NCBI GenBank assembly: GCA_947305585.1
Contig: CAMZDY010000018.1
Span: forward strand, 1 to 16,204
Length of the DNA stretch: 16,204 bases
Direction of reading: 5' to 3'
Origin: an uncultured Verrucomicrobiota bacterium
Lineage (GTDB): Bacteria > Verrucomicrobiota > Kiritimatiellia > RFP12 > UBA1067
Position 1 is the first letter of the stretch, and every line of letters begins with the position of its first letter. Position numbers and translations under genes: made by a program. Positions 15,379-16,204 of this stretch are shown in pieces. The notes below the pieces were generated by a model. That model did not search any database. It was not told the origin of the DNA and worked only from the letters and a program-made list of their open reading frames with translations.

Positions 15379-16200
15379 ATGTCCGAATGCACCCATGACT
15401 GTTCCAATTGCGGTAGCGCCTGCGCCTCCCGGGCCAAGGCCGACTTCGCCGCCCCGCTCAACGTGGATTCCAAAATCAAGCGCGTCATCGCCGTCGCGTC
15501 CGGCAAGGGCGGCGTGGGCAAGAGTTTCGTCTCGGCCATGCTGGCGGTGACGGCCATGCGCAAGGGGCTCAAGGTGGGCATCCTCGACGCCGACATCACC
15601 GGCCCCTCCGTGCCCAAGGCGTTCGGCATCGCGGGCGGCACCTTCCAGACGGAAGTGGGCATCGAGCCCGCCTCCTCAACCGGCGGCATCAAGATCATTT
15701 CGCTCAACATGCTCATCGAGAACCCCGACGAGCCGGTGGTCTGGCGCGGAAGCCTCATCGCCGGATGCGTCAAGCAGTTCTGGACCGACGTCCACTGGGG
15801 CGAACTCGACCTCCTCGTGATCGACATGCCCCCGGGCACCGGCGACGTGCCGCTCACCGTGTTCCAGTCGCTCCCGGTGGACGGCGTGGTGGTGGTGAGC
15901 TCGCCGCAGGAACTGGTGGAGATGATCGTCGGCAAGTCCGTGCGCATGTGCGAGCTGATGGAAAAGCCCGTCCTCGGCCTCGTGGAGAACATGAGCTACT
16001 TCAAATGCCCCAAGTGCGGCGAAATGCACGAGCTCTACGGCGAATCCAAGGCGCTTGCGCTGGCGAACCATTTCAAGCTGCCGCGCTTCGCCCGTCTGCC
16101 CATCGATCCCCAGTTCGCCCGGCTGATGGATTCCGGCGCGGCCGAACACGTGGAACTGCCGGCGGACGTGACGAAATGCCTGGAGGAGATGGTGGGATGA
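15379..16200 (+). CDS. mrp: Mrp/ApbC (NBP35-like) iron-sulfur carrier P-loop ATPase
   Basis: Mrp proteins bind and hand over [4Fe-4S] clusters to target enzymes. The 273 residues contain the deviant Walker A SGKGGVGKS (41-49) with the signature lysine K43, the switch motif DADITGPSVPK (70-80), the Walker-B-like LLVIDMPPGTGD (145-156), and the C-terminal CPKC pair (C210, C213) that holds the cluster between two subunits. The N-terminus adds four cysteines, C4, C8, C11 and C15, similar to the Cys-rich N-termini of many anaerobe Mrp proteins and loosely like eukaryotic Nbp35, which also binds a cluster there. It lacks the DUF59/MIP18 domain at the front of E. coli Mrp. The radical SAM enzyme at 6240 is one possible Fe-S client, but nothing in the sequence links them directly. 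Confidence 0.93.
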   Translation: MSECTHDCSNCGSACASRAKADFAAPLNVDSKIKRVIAVASGKGGVGKSFVSAMLAVTAMRKGLKVGILDADITGPSVPKAFGIAGGTFQTEVGIEPASSTGGIKIISLNMLIENPDEPVVWRGSLIAGCVKQFWTDVHWGELDLLVIDMPPGTGDVPLTVFQSLPVDGVVVVSSPQELVEMIVGKSVRMCELMEKPVLGLVENMSYFKCPKCGEMHELYGESKALALANHFKLPRFARLPIDPQFARLMDSGAAEHVELPADVTKCLEEMVG

Positions 16201-16204
16201 AAGG
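16197..16204 (+). CDS. Start of a further gene, cut by the window edge
   Basis: ATGA overlaps the mrp stop (ATG 16197-16199, TGA 16198-16200), followed by AAAGG. The same arrangement joins three other gene pairs here (7631, 11353, 13328), so a coupled downstream gene is likely. Only two and a half codons are visible, so nothing can be said about the product. Confidence 0.35.

Overview
The window is a GC-rich bacterial chromosomal segment carrying 13 protein genes plus the first codons of a 14th, all on the + strand. No stretch of 300 bases lacks a gene; the longest gap is 41 bases (5179-5219). I see no tRNA, rRNA, CRISPR array, insertion sequence, repeat array or convincing terminator. The organism is Gram-negative-like: it has several signal-peptide proteins and an outer-membrane beta-barrel. 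The mix of a secreted transglutaminase-like/discoidin protein, a VIT/VWA-type protein ending in a DUF2135 (YfaP) domain and a Bacteroidetes-style ArgH suggests the PVC superphylum (Kiritimatiellota, Lentisphaerota or Verrucomicrobiota). This is an inference at modest confidence.

Left part (1-6236), an envelope-oriented block. It holds the C-terminal part of a TPR + DUF2135 protein, a CbbX/SpoVK-type AAA+ ATPase with an N-terminal membrane segment, two signal-peptide proteins of unknown function and a DUF481-type outer-membrane beta-barrel. The last three genes each follow a short gap with a clear Shine-Dalgarno. The AAA+ gene starts one base after the preceding stop, with its Shine-Dalgarno inside the upstream gene. 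The block looks like a cell-envelope module; its oddest member is the AAA+ ATPase, whose predicted topology would put the ATPase domain outside the cytoplasm.

Middle part (6240-9682): a cobalamin-binding-type radical SAM enzyme with a non-standard CX4CX2C cluster motif, joined by an ATGA overlap to a secreted protein with a transglutaminase-like centre and an F5/8 type C (discoidin-like) C-terminus.

Right part (9663-16200): a tightly overlapped chain of mostly housekeeping genes. In order these are mannose-1-phosphate guanylyltransferase, TruA, a divergent MraY, an unrecognised secreted protein, ArgH, a lone OppF/DppF-type ABC ATPase and an Mrp/ApbC-type Fe-S carrier ATPase, followed by the start of another gene. 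From 6240 to 15362 neighbouring genes overlap or lie within 3 bases, and the whole window could be one polycistronic transcript. The functions span nucleotide-sugar synthesis, tRNA modification, peptidoglycan, arginine synthesis and Fe-S assembly, so the grouping looks like genome compaction more than one pathway.

The best candidates for something undescribed are the envelope module at 1-6236 and, second, the radical SAM/transglutaminase pair.
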